DNA from: an uncultured Duncaniella sp.
GTDB lineage: Bacteria; Bacteroidota; Bacteroidia; Bacteroidales; Muribaculaceae
Assembly: GCA_910587165.1 (NCBI GenBank)
Contig: CAJUKP010000002.1
Location: 124,001-188,000 of the forward strand
Length of the DNA stretch: 64,000 nt
Direction of reading: 5' to 3'
Position 1 is the first letter of the stretch. The number at the start of each line of letters is the position of its first letter. Shown here in pieces: positions 1-9,140 of the stretch. The notes beneath the pieces are model-generated. The model made no database searches, was not told where the DNA came from, and saw only the letters and a program-made list of their open reading frames with translations. The position numbers were made by a program, and so were the translations under genes.

Positions 1-314
1 CTGCAAGACGGTTATCTAAAAGTGCCCGTATATTTTTCAGCAGTTGTTCATGGGCTTGGTGGATAATGATATTGTCCGGCATAGGAGCGTCTCTTGCCGC
101 TATGCCATCCATAATACCGGCCATCATATCAGTGGTTCTGATACTGATCACCATGATCGTTCTGATGCTGAGCTGGAAGCGGACTTCCTCTTCTCTCTGG
201 TCTCGTCCTCTTCTTCTCACATTCCCTTGGTTCATGTCATATCATCCGTTCTATACATTATATTATATTTTGAAGGGACTTGGCAAACGCCGTGACAATA
301 AAAGCTGGAGCTGA
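1..314 (+). CDS. C-terminal end of a membrane protein (5' end outside window)
   Basis: The frame is open from the first base of the window to a TGA at 312-314, so this is the 3' end of a longer gene; an internal ATG at 66 is only the first Met seen. The translated end has a Trp-rich stretch, then a hydrophobic segment of about 25 residues rich in Ile, Val and Leu (around bases 100-180), then a second shorter hydrophobic patch and a basic tail. Such a C-terminal membrane anchor fits membrane-bound family 2 glycosyltransferases of Bacteroidota, but too little is present to name it. The stop overlaps the folB start as ATGA, which suggests co-transcription and translational coupling. Confidence 0.5.
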   Translation, partial: ARRLSKSARIFFSSCSWAWWIMILSGIGASLAAMPSIIPAIISVVLILITMIVLMLSWKRTSSSLWSRPLLLTFPWFMSYHPFYTLYYILKGLGKRRDNKSWS

Positions 315-667
315 TGGAATGCCGGGTGGAAATAAACGGTTTGCGCCTTTTTGCCCGTCATGGGGTAATGGAACAGGAAAGGGTTGTAGGAAACCTTTTC
401 GAGGTTTCAGCATCACTGGGCTATCCTTTCGGGCAGGCCATGACTGACGATGATATAGCCGGGACACTGAATTATGCCGAAGCCGTCGAGGTGATCAAGG
501 AGCAGATGGCCATTCCGTCAAAGACCCTTGAGAATGTGCTTTTCCGGTTGAAGACAGCTCTTTCAGACCGTTTCCCCCTCATATCATCCGGCACATTAAG
601 AATTGCAAAAATCACACCGCCTATCTCGGCAGAGCTTCGGGATGTAGCGGTAAAAATAAGTTGGTAA
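314..667 (+). CDS. folB: Dihydroneopterin aldolase
   Basis: FolB converts 7,8-dihydroneopterin to 6-hydroxymethyl-7,8-dihydropterin and glycolaldehyde in folate synthesis in the cytoplasm. The 117-aa length is normal for the family. Recognisable blocks are the N-terminal RLFARHGVMEQE segment (family pattern FYAYHGV-EQE), LNYAEAVEVI in the middle, PSKTLENVLFRL, and a C-terminal KITPPISAELRDVAV segment matching the usual K-x-PPI pattern. Its ATG overlaps the preceding stop (ATGA), and the next gene starts one base after its stop, so it sits inside an operon with the CobW-type GTPase and the ABC-F gene. Confidence 0.9.
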   Translation: MECRVEINGLRLFARHGVMEQERVVGNLFEVSASLGYPFGQAMTDDDIAGTLNYAEAVEVIKEQMAIPSKTLENVLFRLKTALSDRFPLISSGTLRIAKITPPISAELRDVAVKISW

Positions 668-668
668 C

Positions 669-1925
669 ATGGATGTAACACCAGTTTTGCTGCTTACAGG
701 ATATCTGGGCAGTGGTAAGACTACATTAGTCAACAAAATACTCTCCAACAAACGCGGTATCAGATTCGCCGTGATAGTCAATGACATTGGTGAGGTCAAT
801 ATTGATGCGTCGCTCATTGAGCGCGGCGGTGTCGTTGATACGAAAGACGACAGCCTCGTGGCTCTTTCAAACGGTTGTATCTGCTGCACACTCAAGATGG
901 ATCTTGTAAAGCAGATTGAGGATATTCTGGCAATGAAACGGTTTGACTATATCGTGATCGAGGCCAGTGGAATATGTGAGGCTGCACCGATAGCCCAGAC
1001 GATCTGTTCAATTCCACAGCTCGGAGAAGGTATGCTCGACAACGGCTTGCCTAAGCTTGATTGTATCGTGACTGTTGTCGATGCGTTGCGTCTGCAGGAT
1101 GAATTCGGATGCGGCGAGAGTCTGCGAAAAGAGAATCTTGACGATGAGGATATTGAGAATCTCATTATCCAACAGATAGAATTCTGCAACATCATACTTC
1201 TCAACAAAGCATCTGAGGTCAAACCTGAGGAGCTTTCAAGAGTACGTGCGGTGGTACGTGCTATCCAGCCCAATGCTGAAATTATCGAGTGTGACTATGC
1301 CGATGTGGATATAGACCGCATAATCAATACCGGTATGTTCCGTTTTGATTCCGTAGCCTCTTCAGCGGCATGGGTAAGGGAGATCGACCGACCGAATGCT
1401 GAGATAGAAGAAGATGAACGTGAGCACTATGATCATCATGAGCATGAGCATCACCATGATGATCATGACCACTGTTGCCACCACCATCATCATGAGGAGG
1501 GAACGTGCAGTTGCGGACATCATCACCACCACCATCATGGTGAAGGAGAAGCAGAGGAGTATGGCATATCGACTTTTGTCTATTATCGCCGTCCGGCTTT
1601 TGACCTCAATAAATTTGACTATTTCGCGGCTTCCCGGTGGCCTAAAGAAATCATCAGATGCAAGGGTATCTGCTATTTCAGTGTAACCCCTGACATGAGT
1701 TACCTGTTTGAATCGGCAGGCAGACAGAAACAATTGAAAGAAGCCGGCCTGTGGTTTGCAACCGCCCCCGAGGATGAGTTTGAACAGCTTGTTGAGCAGG
1801 ATCCCGGAATACTCAAGGATTGGGATGAAGATTATGGTGACCGCATGATCAAGCTTGTATTCATCGGTCGTGGTATGGATCGTTCGGCCATAACCAAGGC
1901 GCTCGACGATTGTCTCGACAAGTGA
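669..1925 (+). CDS. CobW/COG0523-type GTPase with a His-rich metal-binding linker
   Basis: This is a G3E-family P-loop GTPase, a group that includes zinc and cobalt metallochaperones. Visible motifs are Walker A GYLGSGKTT (residues 11-19), the CxCC metal site GCICC (69-73), IEASGICEAAP, and an NKxD-like NKAS motif. Between the GTPase and the CobW C-terminal domain lies an unusually long linker (about residues 250-292) packed with His, Asp, Glu and Cys, including runs of five and seven His and a CSC motif. After it the CobW_C domain runs to residue 418. The start lies one base after folB, and the next gene begins one base after its stop. Metal specificity cannot be read from sequence; zinc is the usual guess for CxCC members. 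Confidence 0.88.
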   Translation: MDVTPVLLLTGYLGSGKTTLVNKILSNKRGIRFAVIVNDIGEVNIDASLIERGGVVDTKDDSLVALSNGCICCTLKMDLVKQIEDILAMKRFDYIVIEASGICEAAPIAQTICSIPQLGEGMLDNGLPKLDCIVTVVDALRLQDEFGCGESLRKENLDDEDIENLIIQQIEFCNIILLNKASEVKPEELSRVRAVVRAIQPNAEIIECDYADVDIDRIINTGMFRFDSVASSAAWVREIDRPNAEIEEDEREHYDHHEHEHHHDDHDHCCHHHHHEEGTCSCGHHHHHHHGEGEAEEYGISTFVYYRRPAFDLNKFDYFAASRWPKEIIRCKGICYFSVTPDMSYLFESAGRQKQLKEAGLWFATAPEDEFEQLVEQDPGILKDWDEDYGDRMIKLVFIGRGMDRSAITKALDDCLDK

Positions 1926-1926
1926 T

Positions 1927-3708
1927 ATGAAACCATATCTGCAAGTAGAGGACCTGACCAAAAGCTACGGAGACCGTATGCTTTTTGAATCTGTCACTTT
2001 CGGTGTTAATGAGGGTGATAAAATAGGTGTGATTGCCAAAAACGGGACCGGAAAGTCCACCCTTCTGCGTCTGTTATCAGGAGTTGAAAGTCCTGATAGC
2101 GGCAATGTGGTTTTCCGGAATGATCTGCGGGTTGGATTCCTTGATCAGGAACCATCATTCACACCCGGAGCTACTCTTATGGAGGAGATGCTTCCCGCAT
2201 TGCGCGAGGAGGATCACGAGGAGTGGAACAGGGAAGACCGTGTTGTGCAGATGCTTTCCCAGCTGGGTCTTCCGGATCCGTCACTCAAGGTTGATCACCT
2301 TTCCGGCGGTCAGAGAAAACGCGCATCGCTTGCAAGAGTCCTTCTTTCACAGCCGGATCTTCTGATACTTGATGAGCCGACCAACCATCTCGATATCTCT
2401 ACGGTGGAGTGGCTTGAGAATTATCTTACGCGCCAGCGTGTCACATTGCTTATGGTGACACATGACAGATATTTTCTCGATCGGGTCTGCAATAAGATAA
2501 TCGAGATAGATATGCGGCAGATTTTCACTTATGAAGGGAATTTCGATTACTCTCTGCGCCGTCGTGCCGAGCGTATCGAGGCCCTCACCGGTGAATTGGC
2601 CAAGATGAAGAACACTTTGCGGAAAGAACAGGAATGGATGCGCCGTCAGCCTCAGGCGCGTGCCGGAAAGGCGCGCTACCGTATCAATGCTTTCTATGAT
2701 CTGAAACAAAAGGCTTCGGTGAGATATGATGAGAAAAATATCGACCCGTCCGAAGTGAAGTCTTCTTATATCGGATCCAAGATCTTTGAGGCAGAGGGAA
2801 TCACAAAAAGATTCGGCGACAAGGTGATTCTTGATGACTTCACCTATACTTTCGCCCGGTATGAAAAAGTCGGTATAGTAGGAGAGAACGGAGTGGGCAA
2901 ATCGACATTCATCAAAATGCTGCAGGGTATCGTGCCCCAGGACAGTGGTGAATGGAATGTTGGAGAGACGGTCCGGTTCGGTTACTATTCCCAGGATGGA
3001 CTTGATCTTCCGGAAGGGAAAAAGGTGATAGATGCCATAACTGATATCACAGAAGATGTAGTTGTCAATGGCACCACCCATTATACTCCCATGCAGTTTC
3101 TCACGAGATTCCTTTTCTCACCGGCTGATCAACAGAAATACATTTCCACGCTCAGCGGAGGAGAAAAACGCAGACTCCATCTTGCTGCAGTACTGATCAC
3201 ACGTCCGAATTTCCTTATACTTGATGAGCCGACCAATGATCTTGACATAATGACCCTTGCCATCCTCGAAGAGTATCTCAAAGAGTTCAAAGGGTGCGTT
3301 ATAGTGATTTCTCATGACCGATTCTTCCTCGATTCCATCGTGGATCATCTTTTTGTGATGGAGGGAAATGGTGTGATCAAAGATTTTCCCGGAAATTACA
3401 CTGATTATCGTGAATTTATTAAAGAGCAAAAGGCAGCCCAGTTGAAGGAATCTGCAGCCAAAACTGATGCCCCACGTCGTGAGAATAGGGAGAGGCCACA
3501 GAAGCTTTCGTTTAAGGAGCGTAAGGAATACGAGGCTCTTTCTGTTGAGATCGAGGAACTTACAGATGAGAAAACCAGACTTGAAGCGCTCTTCAATTCC
3601 GGAGAGAACATTCCGGATATAGCAGATAAAGCGATGAGATATAATGAAGTGAAGGAGCTTCTTGACGATAAGGAACTCAGATGGCTCGAACTTGACGAGC
3701 GAAGCTGA
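1927..3708 (+). CDS. uup: ABC-F family ATPase, Uup type
   Basis: A soluble twin-ATPase protein of 593 aa with no membrane segments, as in ABC-F ribosome-associated factors. NBD1 has Walker A KNGTGKSTLL, signature LSGGQRKR and Walker B LLILDEPTNHLD; NBD2 has GENGVGKST, LSGGEKRR and [11 protein letters not shown], so both sites look active. The interdomain linker contains QARAGKARYRINAFYDLK, typical of Uup rather than of EttA or YbiT. A charged coiled-coil C-terminal domain (about residues 510-593) matches the Uup DNA-binding tail. Uup proteins are linked to ribosome assembly and to transposon precise excision in E. coli; the role here is inferred from the family. Confidence 0.85.
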   Translation: MKPYLQVEDLTKSYGDRMLFESVTFGVNEGDKIGVIAKNGTGKSTLLRLLSGVESPDSGNVVFRNDLRVGFLDQEPSFTPGATLMEEMLPALREEDHEEWNREDRVVQMLSQLGLPDPSLKVDHLSGGQRKRASLARVLLSQPDLLILDEPTNHLDISTVEWLENYLTRQRVTLLMVTHDRYFLDRVCNKIIEIDMRQIFTYEGNFDYSLRRRAERIEALTGELAKMKNTLRKEQEWMRRQPQARAGKARYRINAFYDLKQKASVRYDEKNIDPSEVKSSYIGSKIFEAEGITKRFGDKVILDDFTYTFARYEKVGIVGENGVGKSTFIKMLQGIVPQDSGEWNVGETVRFGYYSQDGLDLPEGKKVIDAITDITEDVVVNGTTHYTPMQFLTRFLFSPADQQKYISTLSGGEKRRLHLAAVLITRPNFLILDEPTNDLDIMTLAILEEYLKEFKGCVIVISHDRFFLDSIVDHLFVMEGNGVIKDFPGNYTDYREFIKEQKAAQLKESAAKTDAPRRENRERPQKLSFKERKEYEALSVEIEELTDEKTRLEALFNSGENIPDIADKAMRYNEVKELLDDKELRWLELDERS

Positions 3709-3731
3709 CATCACACGTCATTCAAACGGTA

Positions 3732-3768
3732 TGATAAAAGAGATGGCATCCTGTCATCTCTTTTGTCA
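3732..3768 (+). terminator. Rho-independent terminator after uup
   Basis: A perfect 10-bp stem (AAAAGAGATG at 3736-3745 paired with CATCTCTTTT at 3755-3764), extended by TGA/TCA on the outside, starts 24 bases after the uup stop and ends in a T run. Confidence 0.75.
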
Positions 3769-3782
3769 TTTACGCTGCTTCT

Positions 3783-3813
3783 AAAAAAAGTCTCCGGCGC
3801 TATGGCCGGAGAC
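3783..3813 (-). terminator. Rho-independent terminator after pfp
   Basis: A perfect 9-bp GC-rich stem (GTCTCCGGC at 3790-3798 with GCCGGAGAC at 3805-3813) is followed, on the minus strand, by seven Ts. It lies about 70 bases past the pfp stop. Confidence 0.8.
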
Positions 3814-3882
3814 TGCAAGCTGTAGTGAAGGTTAGAAAACACACGGAATCTACACAGCCGTGCGTGTTATGCTCACGTCGAT

Positions 3883-5538
3883 TTAATATTTGCGACGTTT
3901 CTGTTCGTAGACAAGTGTCATAGAGGGCTGGTCGCACACTTCTACCGGTCCAAAGTACTGGATGGGGCCGGGATAAGTGTAGCAGGTACCGGTCTTCCAT
4001 GCCTCACGCTCCTTGGCAAACTTGAGGAACGGAGCTCCGTCAAGTTCAACGAGAGCCTTGCGTATCACGGGTTTCATTTCTCCATGACGGCGTTCCATAT
4101 TCATCATCATAGTGATGGGGATACCGCCTGCTATCCAGTTGACAGGTGCAAATGTGAGATTGCGGAGGCTTGACATATATCCGGTCACACCGGCCGAGAT
4201 AAGGCAGGCGGCGGTGAAACCGAGACCATAGCAATAGTTGGCATCGAAGTTTGAGGGGTCGGCGCAACGGCCTTCATAGCCGAAGAAGTGGTGCATGGTG
4301 GAATATTTTCCGCTGTATTTACCCTCGGATGCAAGTTGCTCAAGACGCTTGCCTACCATTTCGGAGAGAAGCTTCTCGGTCTCGATAAGGGATACCTGAA
4401 CATTACCGTGGGGATCTCGGTCAAGTGTGAGCTGACGGGCAACACCTGCGGGAAGTGACTCGTAAGTGGCAGCATTTTCTTCCGACAGATTGCCGATCAC
4501 CCATGCGCGCTGCTCCTCAGGAGCCACCGCTGCAAATTCGTCTGCCTTGGCAGCAAGAAGATCGTTAAGCTCGGCAATGAGGGCCTTTACAGCAGGGATG
4601 AACTCGATGAGACCTTCGGGGATGAGCACGACACCGTAGTTGAGACCTTCGGCGGCACGGGCAACAACAGCCCCGGCAATCTCATCCACAACCTGAGCAA
4701 GAGTCATCTTCTTGGCTTCGACTTCTTCAGAGATGATGCAGACGTTAGGCTGGCACTGGAGAGCACACTCAAGAGCGATATGAGAGGCTGAACGGCCCAT
4801 GAGCTTGATGAAATGCCAGTATTTCTTTGCAGAGTTACAGTCGCGCTGGATATTGCCGATAACCTCAGAGTAAACCTTGGTGGCGGTATCAAAACCGAAT
4901 GATGTCTCAATCACATTGTTCTTGAGGTCACCGTCGATTGTCTTGGGTACACCGATCACCTGAACTCCGGCACCGATGGCCTTGTAGTACTCAGCAAGAA
5001 TGGCGGCGTTGGTGTTTGAGTCATCACCTCCGATGATAACGAGAGCCTTGATGTTAAGCTCGCGGAGGATCTCGAGTCCTTTATCGAACTGTTCCTTTGT
5101 CTCAAGCTTTGTGCGGCCTGAGCCAATGATATCGAAGCCACCGGTATTACGGTACTCGTCGATTATATCGGAAGTAAGTTCCTTATATTTATGGTCAACA
5201 AGACCGCCGGGGCCCATGAGGAAACCATAGAGACGACTGTTGCGGTTGATGCTCTTGATACCGTCGAAGAGACCGGAAATCACATTGTGACCACCGGGAG
5301 CCTGACCGCCGGAAAGGATAACACCCACATTGATGGGCTCGGCTTCTTTGTTGTCGGCTGTTTTCTCGAAAATTATTTCGGGGAGGCCGTATGTGTTGGG
5401 AAACAGTTTGGCAATCTCTTCCTGATCACCTGCCGAGCAGGTGGGCTGACCTTCAACGACTTTCACACCGCCGGTGAGGACGATGGGAAGCTGAGGGCGA
5501 TAAGCCGCGCGGGCTATCTGCAAAGCACTTTTTTTCAT
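3883..5538 (-). CDS. pfp: Diphosphate--fructose-6-phosphate 1-phosphotransferase
   Basis: A PPi-dependent phosphofructokinase of the long (551-aa) type, catalysing reversible phosphorylation of fructose-6-phosphate to fructose-1,6-bisphosphate with PPi in cytoplasmic glycolysis. The phosphate-binding loop is [13 protein letters not shown] (about 73-85). GGDDS at 170-174 has Asp where ATP-dependent enzymes have Gly (GGDGS), the hallmark of PPi use. The catalytic block PKTIDGDL is at 198-205 and [10 protein letters not shown] at 248-257. It appears to be a single-gene transcription unit, with a terminator downstream and about 140 bases of AT-rich promoter region upstream. Confidence 0.93.
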   Translation of the reverse strand: MKKSALQIARAAYRPQLPIVLTGGVKVVEGQPTCSAGDQEEIAKLFPNTYGLPEIIFEKTADNKEAEPINVGVILSGGQAPGGHNVISGLFDGIKSINRNSRLYGFLMGPGGLVDHKYKELTSDIIDEYRNTGGFDIIGSGRTKLETKEQFDKGLEILRELNIKALVIIGGDDSNTNAAILAEYYKAIGAGVQVIGVPKTIDGDLKNNVIETSFGFDTATKVYSEVIGNIQRDCNSAKKYWHFIKLMGRSASHIALECALQCQPNVCIISEEVEAKKMTLAQVVDEIAGAVVARAAEGLNYGVVLIPEGLIEFIPAVKALIAELNDLLAAKADEFAAVAPEEQRAWVIGNLSEENAATYESLPAGVARQLTLDRDPHGNVQVSLIETEKLLSEMVGKRLEQLASEGKYSGKYSTMHHFFGYEGRCADPSNFDANYCYGLGFTAACLISAGVTGYMSSLRNLTFAPVNWIAGGIPITMMMNMERRHGEMKPVIRKALVELDGAPFLKFAKEREAWKTGTCYTYPGPIQYFGPVEVCDQPSMTLVYEQKRRKY

Positions 5539-5587
5539 TGTATCTATATGATTTGTGTTGATTTATTTCTATAAACCTATTCAATTG

Positions 5588-5595
5588 CAAAGTTC
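5588..5595 (-). promoter_or_regulatory. Possible -7 box of the pfp promoter
   Basis: On the minus strand the octamer is GAACTTTG, one mismatch from TAnnTTTG, followed by C, about 50 bases upstream of the pfp ATG in AT-rich DNA. It is weaker than the other boxes in the window. Confidence 0.35.
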
Positions 5596-5681
5596 GTAAA
5601 AAAAAATCATAAATTCAACCTTGAATTCTGTTTTTTCAAGTCCGTATTCATGTTTTTACTGTAAAGTCTCTCATCTGATAT

Positions 5682-6947
5682 CTATCTGCCATCAGCCGGA
5701 TTGATCACAATATCTCCGTTCATTGTGACATTCTCGAGTTTCACTTCAGGATAAATACATTCAAATCCCGGACGTGAAGCCTTGACAGTGACATCTTTAA
5801 GTTTGACATTTTCAACCGTGTCAAGAGGGTTGCCCGAGATTATCCCGAGAGACTGACACTCTACATCGACATTTTCTATAAGGATGTTTCTGACTTGTCC
5901 GAATGGTTTCACGTCACGTCCCTCAAGGTCGAAGAACTGTGTCCATGGTTTCATGTCAATCACACTTCCACAGTAGCCCGTTACATTTTTTACCGATATG
6001 TTCTCATATATCTGATATGTATCGGGACGCATTTTCAGTCGCAGAAGAGCACTTCCGGTGGCGACTTGGCAATCCTTCAATACGATGTTGCTGGCATGGA
6101 TGCATTCGCTGCCAAGAGTCAATGCTCCGTGGAGATTGGATCCGAACACGCAGCGCTCGACAAGCACGTTTTTCACCATCCCGTTCTCCGGCAACTGTCC
6201 TGCAAGTACACCTTTTCCACCTTTCAGGCAAACGCCATCATCATCACAGTTCAGATAACAGTCATGTATATGCACATCCGAGCATACATCAAGATCAATC
6301 GCATCACTGCTTGGAGCACGCACCGGTTCACGTGGAGCTGTTATGTTGCAATTGGCTATCTCAATATTGTTGCATTCATATAGATGTATGGTCCAGAATG
6401 GGGAGTTGCAGAATGTCGGGCCATCGAGACGCAGATTGTCACATCCCCACAGAAATACAAGACGTGGGCGATGAACCTCAAGATTAGTACACGAACGTCC
6501 CTCTTTGCGTCGTTCCTTACGCAAATTCCAGAATTGTTTCCAATATCTGAGCCCGTTTCCGTTGACTGTGCCGGCGCCGGTGATGGAAAACCCATCCACT
6601 TGATAAGCGTTGATCAATGCAGCGTAGTAGTAGATGCTCCGGCCCTCCATTCTGGACGGAATGAGCGGAAAGTTGGAAATTTCATCGGAGCCTTTGATAC
6701 AGGCTCCCTTCTCAAGGTGAAGGGCAGTGCCGGGTTTGAAGAACAAAGCCCCGGACAGGAATGTTCCCGCGGGAACCACAATGCGCCCGCCTCCGTCCGC
6801 TTCAGCACGATCAATAACCTTCTGTATGGCTTCGGTCTGTAACTTTGTGCTGTCATTCTTCACGCCGAAGTCTGTGAGCACATAATCCTTGGCCATGAGC
6901 GAGGCTGATGAGAATAGTGTGGCGAGTATAAGAGTAAGCTTTTTCAT
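5682..6947 (-). CDS. GH28 polygalacturonase-type glycoside hydrolase
   Basis: A secreted pectin hydrolase of the right-handed parallel beta-helix fold. The chosen ATG at 6947 gives a clear signal peptide (MKKLTLILATLFSSASLMA); the longer in-frame ORF to 7016 overlaps the upstream gene and would bury the signal. The N-terminal motif VLTDFGVKNDSTKLQTEAI is the typical GH28 entry strand. The acidic catalytic region appears as NCDDDGVCLKGG and the downstream HGALTLGSE matches the conserved GHG-type block. It is the last of three co-directional pectin genes. It would cut galacturonan or rhamnogalacturonan backbones; exo or endo mode cannot be told from the sequence. Confidence 0.85.
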   Translation of the reverse strand: MKKLTLILATLFSSASLMAKDYVLTDFGVKNDSTKLQTEAIQKVIDRAEADGGGRIVVPAGTFLSGALFFKPGTALHLEKGACIKGSDEISNFPLIPSRMEGRSIYYYAALINAYQVDGFSITGAGTVNGNGLRYWKQFWNLRKERRKEGRSCTNLEVHRPRLVFLWGCDNLRLDGPTFCNSPFWTIHLYECNNIEIANCNITAPREPVRAPSSDAIDLDVCSDVHIHDCYLNCDDDGVCLKGGKGVLAGQLPENGMVKNVLVERCVFGSNLHGALTLGSECIHASNIVLKDCQVATGSALLRLKMRPDTYQIYENISVKNVTGYCGSVIDMKPWTQFFDLEGRDVKPFGQVRNILIENVDVECQSLGIISGNPLDTVENVKLKDVTVKASRPGFECIYPEVKLENVTMNGDIVINPADGR

Positions 6948-6960
6948 CTGTGATGTGCTG

Positions 6961-7812
6961 CTATCTTTTGATGTTGTATACTTCCGGTTTGATATACTGC
7001 CGTAGTCCGGGGACATTCTCGGCGATACGTGAGGCTGCTATACGTGAGATTATTATTCCGCCGAGGATATTAAGATGTGTGTTGTCAACTTTTCCTTTGG
7101 GACAGAATTCGTAAGTATCGGCAGGAATCCACATGAATAGATCCTTCGATAGCTCAGGCCCGAGCTTCTGAATGAGTTCTCGTGTATCCTTGTTGAGATC
7201 TATGAATGTGACATTCTCTCTTGTGGCGACATTACGTGGCGAATCGAGATATGCCCCATGGGTATCAACGAGAATATCCCCTTCAACCAAGCCATTGTTT
7301 CTGGCTGATCGCCAATCGTTCTGCTTGTCGTCAGTCTGAGCCTGCTCAGTTCCGTCAGGGGCCGGGAAGTTACGGCGCGCTATCGAATTCATAAGAATTG
7401 GTGTCGCCCCTTTTTCACGTGCTTCTCTGACAAAACGGGTCAGATTCGCGTCAAAGGATCCTCCGGGCACTGTATAGCGTGTGGAGTCCTGGCTTTTTTC
7501 ATCATTATGTCCAAACTGTACTATAAGGTAGTCTCCGGGCTTGATGAGTTCCATCACCTTATCCCAGCTGCCTTCGCTGATGAAGCTTTTTGATGAACGG
7601 CCGTTGACAGCATGATTGTCTATTCTCAACGCTCCCTCAAAATAAAGAGGTAGCATCTGCCCCCAACCCCGTTCCTGATTCTCTTTCCCGAGAGGCTTGT
7701 TTGCCATTGTGGAGTCTCCGATCATGAATACCGTGACTGTATCTGCCGGTTCTGCCGCTACTGACAGGAGCGGCATGGAGAGAGCAAGCAAAAGAGATGA
7801 TATGTGTTTCAT
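6961..7812 (-). CDS. SGNH/GDSL esterase, rhamnogalacturonan acetylesterase type (CE12-like)
   Basis: A 283-aa protein with an N-terminal signal peptide (about 20 residues). SGNH blocks are in order: GDST with the nucleophile Ser34, Gly block with NGRSS (70-74), GHND (101-104), and the C-terminal Asp-x-x-His pair Asp243/His246 in VDNTH. The spacing and the segments YLIVQFGHNDEK and PGGSFDANLTRFV fit rhamnogalacturonan acetylesterases, which remove acetyl groups from galacturonic acid in RG-I. It lies 2 bases downstream of the DUF4861 gene and 13 bases upstream of the GH28 gene, so the three are probably co-transcribed. Confidence 0.85.
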   Translation of the reverse strand: MKHISSLLLALSMPLLSVAAEPADTVTVFMIGDSTMANKPLGKENQERGWGQMLPLYFEGALRIDNHAVNGRSSKSFISEGSWDKVMELIKPGDYLIVQFGHNDEKSQDSTRYTVPGGSFDANLTRFVREAREKGATPILMNSIARRNFPAPDGTEQAQTDDKQNDWRSARNNGLVEGDILVDTHGAYLDSPRNVATRENVTFIDLNKDTRELIQKLGPELSKDLFMWIPADTYEFCPKGKVDNTHLNILGGIIISRIAASRIAENVPGLRQYIKPEVYNIKR

Positions 7813-7814
7813 GA

Positions 7815-8990
7815 CTATTTCTTTTTTACGGTTATTTTCACCGGATTGTCAAGCATCTTTTTCCACTCACGCAGATAGGCGAACCATTCGTCGGCCGAGC
7901 GTGGAGAGGTCTCGTCGCGGAGCGCTGCAGATGTGAATGTATATCGAATATTTCCTTTTGAATCGGTCTTGAGCAGTGTGAGATAGTTCACGTCATCCTC
8001 AAGCGTTTTTGCAAGATACGGTGCGCGGACATAGATACCAAGCCCCAGTGTGTCTGTGACTTCTGGGAGATTCTTGTCAGGAAGGTTTGATCCCCAGCTG
8101 CCGGCAAGGCCATCGGTATCAACGAATCCCACATTGTCAGTCATGAGTTTCTGTATGCCGGTACAATATGTCGCATCTGACGAAGCGGGGGAGAGGTGGA
8201 TATCAACATTGTAATCGCGGTGGCCTGCATACACTGTATAGCGCTGTGTCATATCCGCTTTTTTGCCGTTTGATACCCAGCCCTCATCAATAACCTCGAC
8301 GATGGACCGTACCGGGCCGGTAGCGAGAATCCTTTGTGTGCGGCTTTCCACGGAGTCAATTGTTGCGGGTCTGGAATTCTCCCAGCCGCGGAAGGAGCCA
8401 AGAGCGACACTCGTTCCTGCCCAAAGAATATCCCGCCCATACCCTGAAGCAAGCTGATCCCTGGTTGTGTAGAAGTTTGTTTCCGCCAGTTCAAGTCGGG
8501 GGGTATTCTTGGCATAAAGATCAACACTCTGCCTGTTGTCCATATAGACTCTTATTGCACTGTATTGGCCTTCAAGTACTGAGCCGTGGCCATAGATACT
8601 GCTGTACATCTGCCGGTTGTCAGCCGTGCCGGGGTAGGATATGGCTTGTATTTTCGGGTGCTTCCCTCCTTTGTCATTGAGTTTGAGGTGGGCATAAGTC
8701 CCGGGAGTAAAACTTCGGGGTTCATCTTTCGATGAAAATGATATTGTGAGATTCTTTGTCTCTGATCCTTTGAGGTTCACTAAGAGTGCAATTTCGTCAG
8801 GTCTGCCGTCGAGATCAAGATCGTCAAGCTGATATGGAATGTCAGGATGTCCTGCTATAACCGCAGAGTTGATTTCGCTTTTCGAAGAAGGTATTTTCAC
8901 AACTACAGGTACGTTCTCTCTCGGCACCGGCAGTGGATTGGTCACGCTGACGCCCAGCGAGAGCAGCAATGCATAAAGCGATGGAGTCAT
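7815..8990 (-). CDS. DUF4861 family protein, probably secreted
   Basis: A 391-aa protein that I recognise as the DUF4861 family of Bacteroidota, commonly found beside pectin-degrading enzymes; its activity is not established. The N-terminus is weakly hydrophobic and could be a short signal peptide. Internal segments such as PYQLDDLDLDGRPDEIALL and the paired ETNFYTTRDQLASGYGRDI stretch look like a beta-rich carbohydrate-binding or hydrolase fold. It is first in the pectin gene set, about 150 bases after rpoD and separated from it by a hairpin, so it probably has its own promoter. Confidence 0.7.
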   Translation of the reverse strand: MTPSLYALLLSLGVSVTNPLPVPRENVPVVVKIPSSKSEINSAVIAGHPDIPYQLDDLDLDGRPDEIALLVNLKGSETKNLTISFSSKDEPRSFTPGTYAHLKLNDKGGKHPKIQAISYPGTADNRQMYSSIYGHGSVLEGQYSAIRVYMDNRQSVDLYAKNTPRLELAETNFYTTRDQLASGYGRDILWAGTSVALGSFRGWENSRPATIDSVESRTQRILATGPVRSIVEVIDEGWVSNGKKADMTQRYTVYAGHRDYNVDIHLSPASSDATYCTGIQKLMTDNVGFVDTDGLAGSWGSNLPDKNLPEVTDTLGLGIYVRAPYLAKTLEDDVNYLTLLKTDSKGNIRYTFTSAALRDETSPRSADEWFAYLREWKKMLDNPVKITVKKK

Positions 8991-9020
8991 GGCTTAAATA
9001 TAATGTGAGGTATTAGAAGT

Positions 9021-9080
9021 AAAAAGGCACAAAGAACAATTGATGCCTGAGAAGAAGCCCGATTGAATCCTTGTGCCTTT
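9021..9080 (-). terminator. Terminator-like hairpin after rpoD
   Basis: A 10-bp perfect stem (AAAGGCACAA at 9023-9032 with TTGTGCCTTT at 9071-9080) encloses a long loop and continues on the minus strand into CTTTTTAC. It lies 60 bases past the rpoD stop. Confidence 0.5.
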
Positions 9081-9140
9081 GGAAAATCTTGAAATGTAAT
9101 GTGTGTGGAGGGGAGAGACTTTGAGGTGTGAAGTTTTTTC

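Noticed and set aside
44..295. 83-aa ORF overlapping the partial membrane-protein gene
   Set aside because: TTG start, no hydrophobic or family pattern; the other frame is open to the window edge and overlaps folB as ATGA.
1362..1961. 199-aa minus-strand ORF opposite the CobW-type gene
   Set aside because: Its low-complexity Met/Val run is the complement of the His-rich linker; a shadow of the real gene.
5895..6487. Plus-strand ORFs of 162 and 194 aa opposite the GH28 gene
   Set aside because: Composition is that of antisense reading; GH28 motifs on the minus strand are clear.
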